From contig NZ_QRGR01000002.1 in assembly GCF_003367245.1 (NCBI RefSeq), forward strand, positions 1 through 64,000: a DNA stretch of 64,000 nt, read 5' to 3'. A program made the position numbers and the translations under genes. The notes under the pieces are model-generated. The model did not search any database. It saw only the letters and a program-made list of their open reading frames with translations, and was not told the DNA's origin. Below are positions 27,365-36,422 of this stretch, one piece after another (within the stretch, counting starts at the first letter, position 1; each line of letters begins with the position of its first letter). This stretch comes from Pontibacter diazotrophicus. Lineage in GTDB: Bacteria; Bacteroidota; Bacteroidia; Cytophagales; Hymenobacteraceae.

Positions 27365-28353
27365 AGTTTGCGGGTAAATTGCTTGTATATTTTTAACTGC
27401 CCCCTCACGACTGCCTCATCCGTCCACTCATCGGGAAAGACATGTGCTTTTTCTTTCAGGCCTAAAGTTTCCAAGGCTGTTTCGTAACTCAACCTGAGAC
27501 CGGAATCACTGCAGACAGACACCTGCGCATAATCTGAAGGCTTTATTCCATCCAGTTCCGCTCCGATTAGCAATCCGCTTAAGTAATGGTAGTTTTCTTT
27601 TTTTGTGAGTTTCTCAAAGAGATCATTCGTTCTGACCCGAAAAGCCATATGCAGCAAATTAGCACCTTTGGCATCCCGAACACCTTCTTTAAAACTTTGC
27701 AGGGCATTAGGAGTCTGCAGATCATCATTCCATTCTACTACTCCTTTCAATATACTTTGCTTCGACAAAAGCGCAAAGAATTCACCTGTCATATAGGTTT
27801 TAAAATCTATGACCTGTTTGCCTTTGACCACAATATGCTTGGAATGTGTTCCAGGGAAAATATAAAGTACTTGGCCTTCTACAGCAGTACTGTCCCTGAT
27901 GGTACCGATGAGCTGCGTTTCCTCGCCCCGCATCACGTCCACTTCACTTTTAACCCCGGAAATCAGCAGCACAGGATGTGCAAAATTGGCGCTTACTTCA
28001 AAATAAGCTGCTTCAATATCACTTCCATCTATGCTGAAAGGCAGGTTTCGGTAAGGCAGTTCAGCCATGCCAATGGAGGAGGAAGCCATTCCGGAGATAA
28101 CCAGCGGAACACCTTTTAAACTGATATTTTGGTCTTGTTCAATCTCAGAAATGTGCTCCTGTATGATGCGCAGGTAGAAAAGCAATCGCTGCTCCGGGTC
28201 TTCCTTTTTCCTGTCGTCTAAATTGTTAAAGGTGGCGGCAATACCTCTATCAGCTTTCCTGAATGCGATTATATCTGCACTCTCAGCGTCTACAAGCCGT
28301 AACCTAAAGGATGAAGTGCCCCAGTCGCAACTCAGGAAATGAACCATAAGCAA
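27361..28353 (-). CDS. dgoK: 2-dehydro-3-deoxygalactonokinase
   Basis: The 330-residue kinase begins with the ATPase-fold phosphate loop SCDWGTSSFRLRLVD and has the DgoK family segments SGMASSSIGMAELPYRN (about 97-113) and FPGTHSKHIVVKGKQV (about 169-184). It phosphorylates 2-keto-3-deoxy-galactonate at C6, the step between DgoD and the aldolase. Two ATG codons lie six bases apart; the second (28347) gives the usual start MVHFLSCDWG. Its stop overlaps the aldolase start by four bases (ATGA). Confidence 0.9.
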   Translation of the reverse strand: MLMVHFLSCDWGTSSFRLRLVDAESADIIAFRKADRGIAATFNNLDDRKKEDPEQRLLFYLRIIQEHISEIEQDQNISLKGVPLVISGMASSSIGMAELPYRNLPFSIDGSDIEAAYFEVSANFAHPVLLISGVKSEVDVMRGEETQLIGTIRDSTAVEGQVLYIFPGTHSKHIVVKGKQVIDFKTYMTGEFFALLSKQSILKGVVEWNDDLQTPNALQSFKEGVRDAKGANLLHMAFRVRTNDLFEKLTKKENYHYLSGLLIGAELDGIKPSDYAQVSVCSDSGLRLSYETALETLGLKEKAHVFPDEWTDEAVVRGQLKIYKQFTRKL

Positions 28354-28404
28354 AACTTTGTAAGCCTAATAATAAGAAAAATTGATGCGATAACAAAAGC
28401 CGGC

Positions 28405-29430
28405 TTAGCTTAACTTCACGACCACCTTCCCTATCGTTTTGCCCTGCTGAAACAGGTGAATGGCTTCATGCATTGCCTCAAAGTCGTAGACATGGCCAAT
28501 ATGCTGTGGCTTCAGATGCAGCGCCTGCAGCCCGCTGAGCATGTCATGCATCATATCCGTCTGTTCATAAAGGTAAATGAGGTTAAAACCCATGAGCGAT
28601 TTGTTCTGGGTGGGCAAACGCAGGGGGTCTATTTTGGGCCGCCTCAGGAACTTCCAGATAAGCTTTGGGTAATTGGGTTTTGCCCCATGGCTGGCAAAGC
28701 TGGCGTTACCGTACACCACCATACGTCCCATAGGGGCCATTGCCTTCCAGCCTTGCTCCAGAATTTCACCGCCAATGCATTCCATTATCAGAAGTAGCGA
28801 ACGGTTTCCGAGTGCATTTTTCAGCTTATCATAAAATAGACTGTCCCGGAGAATGACAGCATCATAGGATTCTTCGTTCTGCAGGAAATCAACTTTGTTC
28901 GCCTGACCGACGCTACCAATGGTATAGGCCCCTACTTTTTTACAAATGCGGTTCGCCAGAATTCCTACTCCACCTGCAGCACTGTGGATGAGCACCGTCA
29001 TTTCTTCTTGAAGGTTACCTAATTCTGTGAGGGCATAGTAGGCTGTGAGTCCCTGCACCAGGAAACCTGCCCCTTCTTCAAAGCTCCAATCGGCAGGCAG
29101 GGGAAGCACATAGCGGTGATGGATGTTGATGTGCGAAACATAGCCCCCAAATTTAGTGGCCCCCATCACTTTGTCACCCACTTTCCACTCTTCCACCTCA
29201 TCGCCTACTGCTGTAATTTCCCCTGAAAACTCTAATCCTGGGATGAAAGAACCTGCAGGTGTGGCGCTGTAGAGGCCCTGCATAGCGAAGATGTCTGCGA
29301 AGTTGAGCCCGACCGCCTTCACTTTCACGCACACTTCATTGGCTTTTGGCTGTCCTAATTGTTCCGTCAGCAGTTTCAGATCATTGATTGAACCAGCTTT
29401 CGGCATGCGGTATACCTGGCGTTCGAGCAT
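28405..29430 (-). CDS. Zinc-free quinone oxidoreductase / VAT1-like MDR protein
   Basis: The 341-residue medium-chain dehydrogenase/reductase has the GroES-like part (VKAVGLNFADIFAMQGLY, GLEFSGEITAVGDEV) and an NADPH Rossmann fold with HSAAGGVGILANRI near 150-163. The cysteine-rich structural zinc loop is absent, as in quinone oxidoreductases. The segment KSLMGFNLIYLYEQTD resembles VAT-1 homologues. It probably reduces enones or quinones with NADPH. It precedes dgoK by 51 bases on the same strand; whether it belongs to the galactonate route is unclear. Confidence 0.85.
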   Translation of the reverse strand: MLERQVYRMPKAGSINDLKLLTEQLGQPKANEVCVKVKAVGLNFADIFAMQGLYSATPAGSFIPGLEFSGEITAVGDEVEEWKVGDKVMGATKFGGYVSHINIHHRYVLPLPADWSFEEGAGFLVQGLTAYYALTELGNLQEEMTVLIHSAAGGVGILANRICKKVGAYTIGSVGQANKVDFLQNEESYDAVILRDSLFYDKLKNALGNRSLLLIMECIGGEILEQGWKAMAPMGRMVVYGNASFASHGAKPNYPKLIWKFLRRPKIDPLRLPTQNKSLMGFNLIYLYEQTDMMHDMLSGLQALHLKPQHIGHVYDFEAMHEAIHLFQQGKTIGKVVVKLS

Positions 29431-29545
29431 AAGCGATACTAGTGTTGGTTATCTATAGCAGAACGTGTTGGTGCGGGTTATGTTCCTGGCTTCGCAGTTA
29501 AGAGAGGGGTGATGACCGGCTGATGCTGTTCTATCTACAAACGAA

Positions 29546-30832
29546 TCAGCTGTAAAGATTATCTGCTAAAAACTCATTGCGAAATTTTCCTTCCGGATCG
29601 TATTGATGAACCAACTGCTTAAAATCAGCCAGCTTAGGGAAGCGGGACTGTAGAACAGCTGGAGCCATGGTAAATAACTTCCCCCAGTGCGGCTTTGCAT
29701 TGTACGGGGCCAGTTTTTCTTCTATCAGCGGAAGCAAGGCTTTCACAGCATGCCACTCCTGCTTCCAGGTAAAATGAAAAGCCACGCAGGCTTTCTTATA
29801 GCAAGGGCTCATCCAGAGATCATCCGCAGCAATGGCCCTTATCTCCGAAACAAACAGGTAAGGGGAGACTTTTTCGTGCAGTTGCTCTATTGCCATCATC
29901 GCCTCGTATCCCTGCTCTAACGGCACAAAATACTCCGACTGCAGTTCAGCACCCGCGCTTGGCTGAAAACCCATCTTAAAATGCGGCAGCCGTTCATGCC
30001 AAAACCCGGAGATACCCATTTGCTCTGTCGCATGCTCCGCCGATAGTTCTTCCAGGGGATGCATGTGCTGTGTGGCAAGCGTAGCGGTATAAAATTCAGG
30101 CGCTACTGCCGGGTCACTTTCATCGGCAACACTTTTTACCCATACCTGGTTGATGCTTTTATTTTTCCAGGTAGTGAACAGGCTCACACTATAGCCACTG
30201 GACATAATGGCGGTGAAGTTCTTTTCCAGTTCCCCCATTGGCAGATTCCGGTACACCACCTGCTTGATGTTAAAAGTAGGCTGAAGGTCGAGCGTTATTT
30301 TTGTCACGATGCCCAGTGCCCCCAGGCTGACAACAGCACCTTTAAAAACCTCTCCATCTTTTTCTTTTGATAGCTGGACTATATCTCCGTCAGCATTAAC
30401 CAACTCCATGGCAGAAACAGCCGTTGCCAGGTTACCATTGCTTACTCCGGAACCATGTGTAGCCGTAGCACAGGCACCCACAATGGATATATGTGGCAGA
30501 GAAGCCAGGTTTGGCAGCGCATAGCCTTTCTCATGCAGGTATGGCGCAAGTTCGCCGTAGCGCATGCCACCCTCTACCGTTATAGAATGCGCAGTTGTAT
30601 CTAAGGATACAACATTGTTCAAAGCGTTCAGCGAAATCTGGTGCTCTGTGTTGTCAGCTATCCTGTTAAAAGAATGCCGGGAGCCAAGTGCTTTGATTTT
30701 GCTGCATTTCTTTACGGTTTCCTGTACCTGCGCAACAGTTGCGGGATAATGAACACTTTCTGTCCTGTAGCTTATGTTTCCGGCCCAATTAATATTATTC
30801 ATAGCATTCGTATTTGCCTGGTTGGCATTCAC
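29546..30832 (-). CDS. FAD-dependent alditol oxidase (AldO / xylitol oxidase type)
   Basis: The 428-residue flavoprotein starts NINWAGNISY, followed by LGSRHSFNRIAD, where His53 is the residue that links FAD covalently in AldO. LPNLASLPHISIVGACATATHGSG is the FAD-binding segment, and the C-terminal ALO domain contains WKQEWHAVK and PHWGKLF. Alditol oxidases convert sugar alcohols to aldoses with release of H2O2. A second in-frame ATG at 30802 gives MNNINWAGN, which matches the usual family start better. It lies 115 bases upstream of the VAT1-like gene on the same strand. Confidence 0.88.
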   Translation of the reverse strand: MNANQANTNAMNNINWAGNISYRTESVHYPATVAQVQETVKKCSKIKALGSRHSFNRIADNTEHQISLNALNNVVSLDTTAHSITVEGGMRYGELAPYLHEKGYALPNLASLPHISIVGACATATHGSGVSNGNLATAVSAMELVNADGDIVQLSKEKDGEVFKGAVVSLGALGIVTKITLDLQPTFNIKQVVYRNLPMGELEKNFTAIMSSGYSVSLFTTWKNKSINQVWVKSVADESDPAVAPEFYTATLATQHMHPLEELSAEHATEQMGISGFWHERLPHFKMGFQPSAGAELQSEYFVPLEQGYEAMMAIEQLHEKVSPYLFVSEIRAIAADDLWMSPCYKKACVAFHFTWKQEWHAVKALLPLIEEKLAPYNAKPHWGKLFTMAPAVLQSRFPKLADFKQLVHQYDPEGKFRNEFLADNLYS

Positions 30833-30922
30833 AATTATAAAATGTAAAGGTATTGCAATGGAGCTAAAAAGTTTCTGTTTATTACAAAACCACCTCTTAG
30901 CTTCAGCGCTTGTGTCTCTGCT

Positions 30923-31423
30923 TTACACTTCCCCTTTATTTGCAGTATCAGGCAAATCTTCGCTGTAGTTTTTTACCAGGTAGTCCATTTCGATATCGAT
31001 GGCACCCAGGGCTATGCGTGTTTCTACAATGAGTAAGATAGTGGCATAAAACAGAAAGCCTGCGCCCACTAAACCCAGCATAACAGGCACCCAGACGACT
31101 AAGATGCCGAATACTTCTAGCAGACCAATGGATAAGGTGGTGGCCACAAAAATGGACAGCGCGATGTAAAGCAGGCTCATCACCTGTTGCAATTTCCTGG
31201 ATCGGCTGGCGGCTCTTTCCAGAAGCTTATAGATCAGCTCCCTTTTAACAGTCGAGTCATTTTGATCTTTATTTAAAACCAATTCCTCGAACTGCTCCGA
31301 TAACTTGCGGGCACGCTCCACGCTGCGGGCAAGTCGCTGAGAGGTAGTTAAAATGAGTTGTCCTGCCGCCAGAATGAGCACCACTGGGGTGATCATGGCA
31401 GTCAGGTCGCTAAGTGTCGGCAT
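30923..31423 (-). CDS. DUF2721 family membrane protein
   Basis: The 166-residue protein has one N-terminal helix (ITPVVLILAAGQLIL) followed by a conserved basic stretch RLARSVERARKLSEQF, then two more helices at about 80-135. This order fits DUF2721, an uncharacterised inner-membrane family. It is transcribed away from the lipoprotein gene to its right and toward the alditol oxidase, but a gap of 90 bases separates its start-side neighbours. Confidence 0.8.
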   Translation of the reverse strand: MPTLSDLTAMITPVVLILAAGQLILTTSQRLARSVERARKLSEQFEELVLNKDQNDSTVKRELIYKLLERAASRSRKLQQVMSLLYIALSIFVATTLSIGLLEVFGILVVWVPVMLGLVGAGFLFYATILLIVETRIALGAIDIEMDYLVKNYSEDLPDTANKGEV

Positions 31424-31758
31424 ACCGTTGCAGATTTTTTATTTTACAAGAACAGGTGTTAAGCATTTTACTATAGGTTAGACCGGAAATGAATGCTGTT
31501 GGTTACTTTTTTCTCAGAGATAGCATAGAGCACGTTACGGTTACAGGCTTTACAGGAAGGCCCTGGCATTGATGAAGCCTGGAAATAATAAATTTGAAAC
31601 TAATCTTCTGCCGAACGGTTATGTACCTTCAGCCTGCCTTATACACTGTCTACACAAAATACACGTAACAAAAGCGCAGGCATACAGGGACTTTATTATT
31701 GCCTGTTGGTGCTGCCTGTGGCATTGATAAGACTGACAGAAGGATTAAAACTTAAAAT
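31424..31758. other. Divergent promoter region
   Basis: About 335 bases between the DUF2721 gene and the metallo-beta-lactamase-fold lipoprotein, which point away from each other. It must hold both promoters; I find no clear TTTG/TAnnTTTG pair and no repeat. Confidence 0.4.
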
Positions 31759-32886
31759 TTGATGAAGAAAAGTATACGGGTCTCTTTGTACGTTCTTGGT
31801 TTCATACTCCTGCTGGCTATAGTAGCAGGCTGTTCGTTGCAGAGGCTCTCCCCGCAGTTTGGCGCCGAGGCGAAAGGAGATCGATTAGAGACCATTAAGA
31901 GGTCTCCCAATTACTTTGAAGGTGAGTTTCATAACCCGGTCGAAACGAACATGGACATCGGCTTTAAAGGTTATATGAAATTACTATCTTCGAGGCTTTT
32001 CGGGGAATCGGATGAACAGCAGCCGGATTATGACCTCCCGGTTCAGAAAATCGATACAAGCAGATTTGATGTTGTTCAGGACACGGCCACTGTCATCACC
32101 TGGCTGGGGCATTCTGCTTTCCTGGTAGAGATAGACGGCAAACGTCTGCTCCTGGACCCGATGATGGGCGACAGAGCCTCCCCTTTCAGCTTTATTGGCC
32201 CGAAGCGGTTTTCTGAGCTGCCTGTTTCCATTGAGGCCCTGCCCCGTATAGATGCCGTTCTGATATCGCACGACCACTACGACCACCTCGACTATAGCTC
32301 CATTCAAAAGCTGTCAGAGAAAACAGGGCACTTTTTCGTGGCGCTCGGTGTGGGGGCGCACCTGGAACGCTGGGGGGTGCCTGCAGCAAAGATAACGGAG
32401 ATGGATTGGTGGCAGGAAACTTCGTACCAGGGATTAACCTTTGCCTCCACCCCCTCCCGTCATTTCTCCGGCCGCGGGCTCTCCGACAGAATGAAAACGC
32501 TCTGGACCTCCTGGGTTATTCTCGGCAACGATGACCGTATCTTCTTTAGCGGCGACTCCGGCTACTTTAACGGCTTCGAACAAATTGGAATGAAGTACGG
32601 GCCTTTTGATATCACGCTGATGGAGTGCGGCCAGTACAATGAACTCTGGCCCAACATACACATGATGCCCGAGCAAACCGTGCAGGCGCACATCGACCTG
32701 AGAGGGAAACTGCTAATGCCCATCCACTGGGGCGCCTTTACCCTGGCCATGCACAGTTGGACGGACCCTATAGAACGTGCTACCAATAAAGCGGCGGAGC
32801 TCCGGGTGCCGGTCACAACTCCCCGTATCGGGGAACCGGTTATCTTACAGTCTAAGGTGCCGCAGCAGGATTGGTGGCGGGAGTGA
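31759..32886 (+). CDS. Metallo-beta-lactamase-fold lipoprotein, NAPE-PLD/UlaG-like
   Basis: The 375-residue product carries a lipoprotein signal (LLLAIVAGC, Cys26). The hydrolase fold contains TWLGHSAFLVEIDGKRLLLDP, the zinc motif HDHYDHLD, GDSGYF and MPIHWGAF. The wide layout and the FSGRGLSDRMKTLWTSWV segment match NAPE-phospholipase-D-like enzymes. Membrane attachment suggests activity at the cell envelope on a phosphodiester such as a lipid head group, but the substrate is not readable. Confidence 0.88.
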   Translation: MMKKSIRVSLYVLGFILLLAIVAGCSLQRLSPQFGAEAKGDRLETIKRSPNYFEGEFHNPVETNMDIGFKGYMKLLSSRLFGESDEQQPDYDLPVQKIDTSRFDVVQDTATVITWLGHSAFLVEIDGKRLLLDPMMGDRASPFSFIGPKRFSELPVSIEALPRIDAVLISHDHYDHLDYSSIQKLSEKTGHFFVALGVGAHLERWGVPAAKITEMDWWQETSYQGLTFASTPSRHFSGRGLSDRMKTLWTSWVILGNDDRIFFSGDSGYFNGFEQIGMKYGPFDITLMECGQYNELWPNIHMMPEQTVQAHIDLRGKLLMPIHWGAFTLAMHSWTDPIERATNKAAELRVPVTTPRIGEPVILQSKVPQQDWWRE

Positions 32887-32957
32887 GATGAAATGTTTCT
32901 TATAGTGGCAAGACAAAAGTCTCCCTATGAAAGTCGTGGGCCAATTGATACTACAGG

Positions 32958-33756
32958 ATTCTCCCCTTGAGGGGAGCAAGAGGGGTGTTTACATGTGCAG
33001 AGAAATTACAAAAACCGTTTTTCTAGTTGTCTACCTCCGTTACAGACACCCCTTGAGCTACGCTCGCAAGCTACGAACTCGCGTTCTTGCTTGTCCTAAA
33101 GGGTATAGTTTTTGAGAAAGAAACGGCCCTTCCCTGGAGGGGTGTTTATTGTTTGTTTTTGTTGTCTTGTATAAAAAATGTTATTTCGCTCAGCACATAC
33201 ATGATTTTCTTCTTCACGTCCATATCATCGAATCTCAAAAAGTGTACATCATAAGCTTCTAGTTCTTTCTGTCTCATAATGTCATAGCTCACTTTGTACT
33301 CATGGCTATCTCCATCTACTTCAATTGCTAATTTTAATTCATGGCAATAAAAGTCAACAATGTAATCCAGCATAGGAACCTGCCTGTGAAACTGATAACC
33401 AAGTAGCTTCTTGTCTTTAATTTCCTGCCACAGTAACACCTCCGAAAGAGTACTGTTTTTCCTTAGCTCTCGGGCTTTAAGCTTTAGGTCTGGTCGGTAA
33501 GGAATTATGCTGTTTCGCTTCATAAAGACATAATATTGTTTTATCCTCTCATACAGAGACATCCCCCTACCCCCTTCAAAGGCAGGGCTGTTTCATTCTC
33601 CAAGACTATCTCCTTGAGGACAAGCAAGAACGCGAGTTCGTAGCTTGCGAGCGTAGCTCAAGAGGTTTAAATTTCGGATCTATATTGCCTGATTTACCCT
33701 ATTTGCGTTCTTTCCACAGGTGTAAACACCCCTCCCGCTCCCCTCAAGGGGAGAAT
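32958..33756. mobile_element. Symmetric nested inverted-repeat element carrying a DUF559 nuclease gene
   Basis: Outer arms 32958-32990 and 33724-33756 are inverted copies with 31 of 33 bases matching. Inner arms 33052-33097 and 33617-33662 are a perfect 46-base inverted repeat. The spacing between outer and inner arms is 61 bases on both sides, and a third, weaker pair (GAGAAAGAAACGGCCCT at about 33112 against its inverted variant at about 33585) lies inside. The only gene in the middle is a DUF559 nuclease. No transposase is present. I call it element-like because of the symmetry; target-site duplications were not identified. Confidence 0.6.
33146..33562 (-). CDS. DUF559 / Vsr-like PD-(D/E)XK endonuclease domain protein
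   Basis: The 138-residue frame holds one complete DUF559 domain: ARELRKNSTLSEVLLWQEIK, FHRQVPMLDYIVDFYC and KLAIEVDGDSHEY. The catalytic candidates are Asp70, Glu81 and Asp83 of the Vsr-like nuclease core. The usual family start corresponds to the ATG of MKRNSIIPYRPD (residue 14). It sits exactly in the centre of a nested inverted-repeat structure. The function of stand-alone DUF559 proteins is not known; strand nicking during repair or mobility is a fair guess. Confidence 0.8.
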   Translation of the reverse strand: MSLYERIKQYYVFMKRNSIIPYRPDLKLKARELRKNSTLSEVLLWQEIKDKKLLGYQFHRQVPMLDYIVDFYCHELKLAIEVDGDSHEYKVSYDIMRQKELEAYDVHFLRFDDMDVKKKIMYVLSEITFFIQDNKNKQ

Positions 33757-33890
33757 ATGCTAGAATGAAACGACCCTACCTTCAAAGGGGGGATTTCTTT
33801 GATGGGACTTTCCTTTGTTCCCGTTATTGCTCTTATACTGTGTCATTCGTTCTTTTTCTAAAGCACCCACTGGCACCATAAAACTCTCAC

Positions 33891-34718
33891 TCACCTGCTC
33901 TTCCTGTACGTTCGGACCGGGAAGAGGCGGCAGTCTTCGAGGATGAGGGCGTAGGGGGAGCCGTTCCAGTGGATGACCGGGATCATTTCTGCTGGTGGGG
34001 AGGTGTTGTGGGTGGGGATGAACACCATGGCGTTGCCGAGGTAGGCGACGCTGTCAATGCCGAACCGCTCGCAAACGTAGTCTATAAAGGTTTCTTTCTC
34101 TTCCGGCGAGGAGGTAAAGCCAATCTCATTGGTGACCAGGCCACCGGATATGTTTTCTCTGAGGTAGACTATTTTGGAATAGGTGTTAATGGAGATTTGG
34201 GGAACGGTAAGCCCGGGCACTTCTAATTTGGCTTCGTTCAGGTCTGCGAAAGCACGCTCGCTGGTCTCGCGGTTGGCCTGCTGCGCGGCCTTCACCTCTT
34301 TCCTGTCTTTCCGGAAGGTGACGGACGCCACTTTGCGGATAACACCGTCCGCTCTGGCTGCGGCCCGTTTAAGGGCAGCAGCCTTGGCATAATGCTGCTG
34401 GTGCGCATCCATTATCACCGTGAAGGTATTCAGGAAGTGGTCGGTGTGCTGCAGGTGGAAGAGCTCCAGCTCATGCACCCTTTTCCTGTCTATCAGGTAG
34501 CTGTGGATCTCTTTGGTCTTATGGTACACTGCCTCTATCTTGTCTGCATGCGGCGTGGCACTGTACCTGTTATGCAGCTCCTGGAGTGCCGTCAGCCGCT
34601 TTTTTGAGTCTTTTATATAGTGTACATCCTTTACCTCTATACCTTCCGGAGTCCCGACAACGGTTCTGTCGCCAGCCGCGCCGTTGAGCCCGAAAAGGGA
34701 ACGCCAGAAATTCGTCAT
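33891..34718 (-). CDS. Uncharacterised protein of the TelA operon, 275 residues
   Basis: I do not recognise the family. The protein is soluble and charged; residues 30-170 are helical with several coiled-coil-like stretches (KRLTALQELHNRY, ALKRAAARADGVIRKVASVTF). A more beta-rich part follows (ISINTYSKIVYLRENISGG, SVAYLGNAMVFIPTHN, VIHWNGSPYALILEDCRLFPV). It is the last gene of the TelA operon and overlaps the small 58-codon gene by four bases, which indicates coupled translation and a shared task with TelA. Confidence 0.65.
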   Translation of the reverse strand: MTNFWRSLFGLNGAAGDRTVVGTPEGIEVKDVHYIKDSKKRLTALQELHNRYSATPHADKIEAVYHKTKEIHSYLIDRKRVHELELFHLQHTDHFLNTFTVIMDAHQQHYAKAAALKRAAARADGVIRKVASVTFRKDRKEVKAAQQANRETSERAFADLNEAKLEVPGLTVPQISINTYSKIVYLRENISGGLVTNEIGFTSSPEEKETFIDYVCERFGIDSVAYLGNAMVFIPTHNTSPPAEMIPVIHWNGSPYALILEDCRLFPVRTYRKSR

Positions 34719-34891
34719 GTACTAAGTATCTTTTTAAGATGCTGCGTTTCTATCTCGACCTGTATGGCATCAGACGCCCTCAGTTCCTCATAATACCCGT
34801 CCAGGTTTTGTATGTACAGATCGAGGAGGTCGTCCTGCTCCGCCGTCAGCACGTTGTTGGAGGCCTTCTTCCGATCTTTTTCGTCTGCCAT
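34715..34891 (-). CDS. Small 58-residue protein between telA and the 275-residue gene
   Basis: The frame reads MADEKDRKKASNNVLTAEQD and continues to a second half with YIQNLDGYYEELRASDAIQ and a C-terminal KKILST. It is strongly helical and charged. Its ATG overlaps the TelA stop (TAATG) and its TGA overlaps the next ATG (ATGA), so both junctions show translational coupling, good evidence that it is real. No family is recognised; it is probably a small partner protein of the TelA complex. Confidence 0.75.
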   Translation of the reverse strand: MADEKDRKKASNNVLTAEQDDLLDLYIQNLDGYYEELRASDAIQVEIETQHLKKILST

Positions 34892-35976
34892 TATTCTGTC
34901 TCAATTTTCTTTGACTTGCCGAACGTGCCGATTATCTTGTTGTTCAGCTCTTCCTGCACCTGCGCGAGTTCTTTCACGGCATCTGCCCGCTTCTTGCTTC
35001 CTTCTTCCGATATCTTTAAAACGGCGTCTAAGGTCTCCACCATATCCTTGTTCACCTTTTTCAGGGTATCCACGTCCACGATGCCGCGTTCGTTTTCCTG
35101 GGCGGCACTTACCACGTTGGTCTTCAGCAGCTGCGAGTTCTTCAGCAGCATTTCGTTGGTGGTGTCGGTTACCTTTTTCTGTATTTCCAGTGCCTTGCGC
35201 TGCTTCTCCAGGCCAAGGGCAATGGCTACCTGCTGGCGCCACACGGGTATCACCGTTACGATGGAATTCTGGATCTTCTGGGCCAGCACATCGTTGGTGG
35301 TCTGGATCATGCGGATCTGGGGCATCGACTGGGTGGCGATGGTATGGGAAAGCGTCAGGTCATGTACCTTTTTCTCGAGGCGGTCTTTGAAGGCAATCAT
35401 GTCGCTGAGGCGCTGCACGATGAGCTCGTCGTTGTCGCTTGCCTCTGCCTCTGCTTTCAGCTTCGGAATTGCCTCATTCTCCAGCTCCTCAATCTTCATT
35501 TTACCGGCAGCAATCACGGCCCGCACTTCGTGTATGTATTCCACTGCCTGGTTAAACATCACATCCAGGCTGGTGGAGTCTTTCATGATGCTCTGCCGCG
35601 TTTTCTCCAGCTTGATCACTACATCATCCACGTTTTCGGCAATGCTGTTGTACTGGCTGGCCAGGCGCTGCGACCGGTCCTTTATCTTATTCACGAAAGG
35701 AAGGCGGGACAGAAAGCCCTTTTTCTCCTCTTCGTCAATCTTAATCATGTTCACCTGTGTCAGCAACTCATTGATGGCGGTACCGGCATCACCGGAATCC
35801 TTGGCTTTCACTTTGGTCAGCAGCTCGTTTGAATAATAGCCCAGCTTGCGCTGCGTCTCCACCCCGAAATTGGTCAGGGAATCCGGTTTGGAAAAATCAA
35901 TGGTCTTAGAGATTTCCACTGCTCTTTGCTGTTGCTGCTCTTTGTTTTCGGCAGCCGAAATATTGGTGTTTTCCAT
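34891..35976 (-). CDS. TelA-family toxic anion resistance protein
   Basis: The 361-residue protein matches the TelA/KlaA family over its length: LPFVNKIKDRSQRLASQYNSI, AVEYIHEVRAVIAAGKMKIEELE, then IRMIQTTNDVLAQKIQNSIVTVIPVWRQQVAIALGLEKQRKAL, the most conserved block. It is almost wholly helical with coiled-coil character and is cytoplasmic. Members were linked to tellurite resistance and envelope stress, but the mechanism is not settled. It lies second in a four-gene operon, five bases after the gene for a membrane-anchored protein and overlapping the small gene that follows. Confidence 0.9.
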   Translation of the reverse strand: MENTNISAAENKEQQQQRAVEISKTIDFSKPDSLTNFGVETQRKLGYYSNELLTKVKAKDSGDAGTAINELLTQVNMIKIDEEEKKGFLSRLPFVNKIKDRSQRLASQYNSIAENVDDVVIKLEKTRQSIMKDSTSLDVMFNQAVEYIHEVRAVIAAGKMKIEELENEAIPKLKAEAEASDNDELIVQRLSDMIAFKDRLEKKVHDLTLSHTIATQSMPQIRMIQTTNDVLAQKIQNSIVTVIPVWRQQVAIALGLEKQRKALEIQKKVTDTTNEMLLKNSQLLKTNVVSAAQENERGIVDVDTLKKVNKDMVETLDAVLKISEEGSKKRADAVKELAQVQEELNNKIIGTFGKSKKIETE

Positions 35977-35981
35977 GGTTT

Positions 35982-36422
35982 TTATTCTTCGGGTTGGTGA
36001 TTGCGTAGGTTATCCAGAGTGTTAAGGTGCTTTTTTATGTTATCATGACGCTCCGTCGTTTCATACCATTCAATATCGTTTAAAGGGAGGTAATCTCCTA
36101 ATAATTCCCGCACCTCTTTCAACAGGGCCTCTCCTTTCCTTGTCCTGAATTCCGGATTTTTATAGTAGGCTTCTAGGTACTCCACCTTTACCTGCCCCCC
36201 CTGGGTTACAGCCAGCTCCTTCACTTCTATCACCAGTTCCGACGACTTATTCTGCTCCGTTACAAGGGTGCGGTACACACCTTTATTCCCCTGCTCCAGC
36301 GCAGCCATGCAAATTTCCCTGGCTTTCTTTATCTCTTTTTGTAAGCGGTGGTTTGGTTTTACATAGTGGCCGATCACGTACCCGAGTAGTGCCGCCACAA
36401 CAAATGTCCAGAATACTAGCAT
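35982..36422 (-). CDS. Membrane-anchored protein, first gene of the TelA operon
   Basis: The 146-residue product has one N-terminal helix (LVFWTFVVAALLGYVIGHYV) and a charged cytoplasmic or periplasmic helical domain (KEIKKAREICMAALEQGN, LVIEVKELAVTQ, LLKEVRELLGDYLPL). No family is recognised. It ends five bases before TelA starts. It may bring the TelA assembly to the membrane. Confidence 0.65.
   Translation of the reverse strand: MLVFWTFVVAALLGYVIGHYVKPNHRLQKEIKKAREICMAALEQGNKGVYRTLVTEQNKSSELVIEVKELAVTQGGQVKVEYLEAYYKNPEFRTRKGEALLKEVRELLGDYLPLNDIEWYETTERHDNIKKHLNTLDNLRNHQPEE

Noticed and set aside
34739..35836. Long 365-codon plus-strand frame opposite TelA
   Set aside because: It is Ser/Phe/Cys-rich, the usual shadow of a Lys/Glu-rich helical protein, and TelA is a clear family match.
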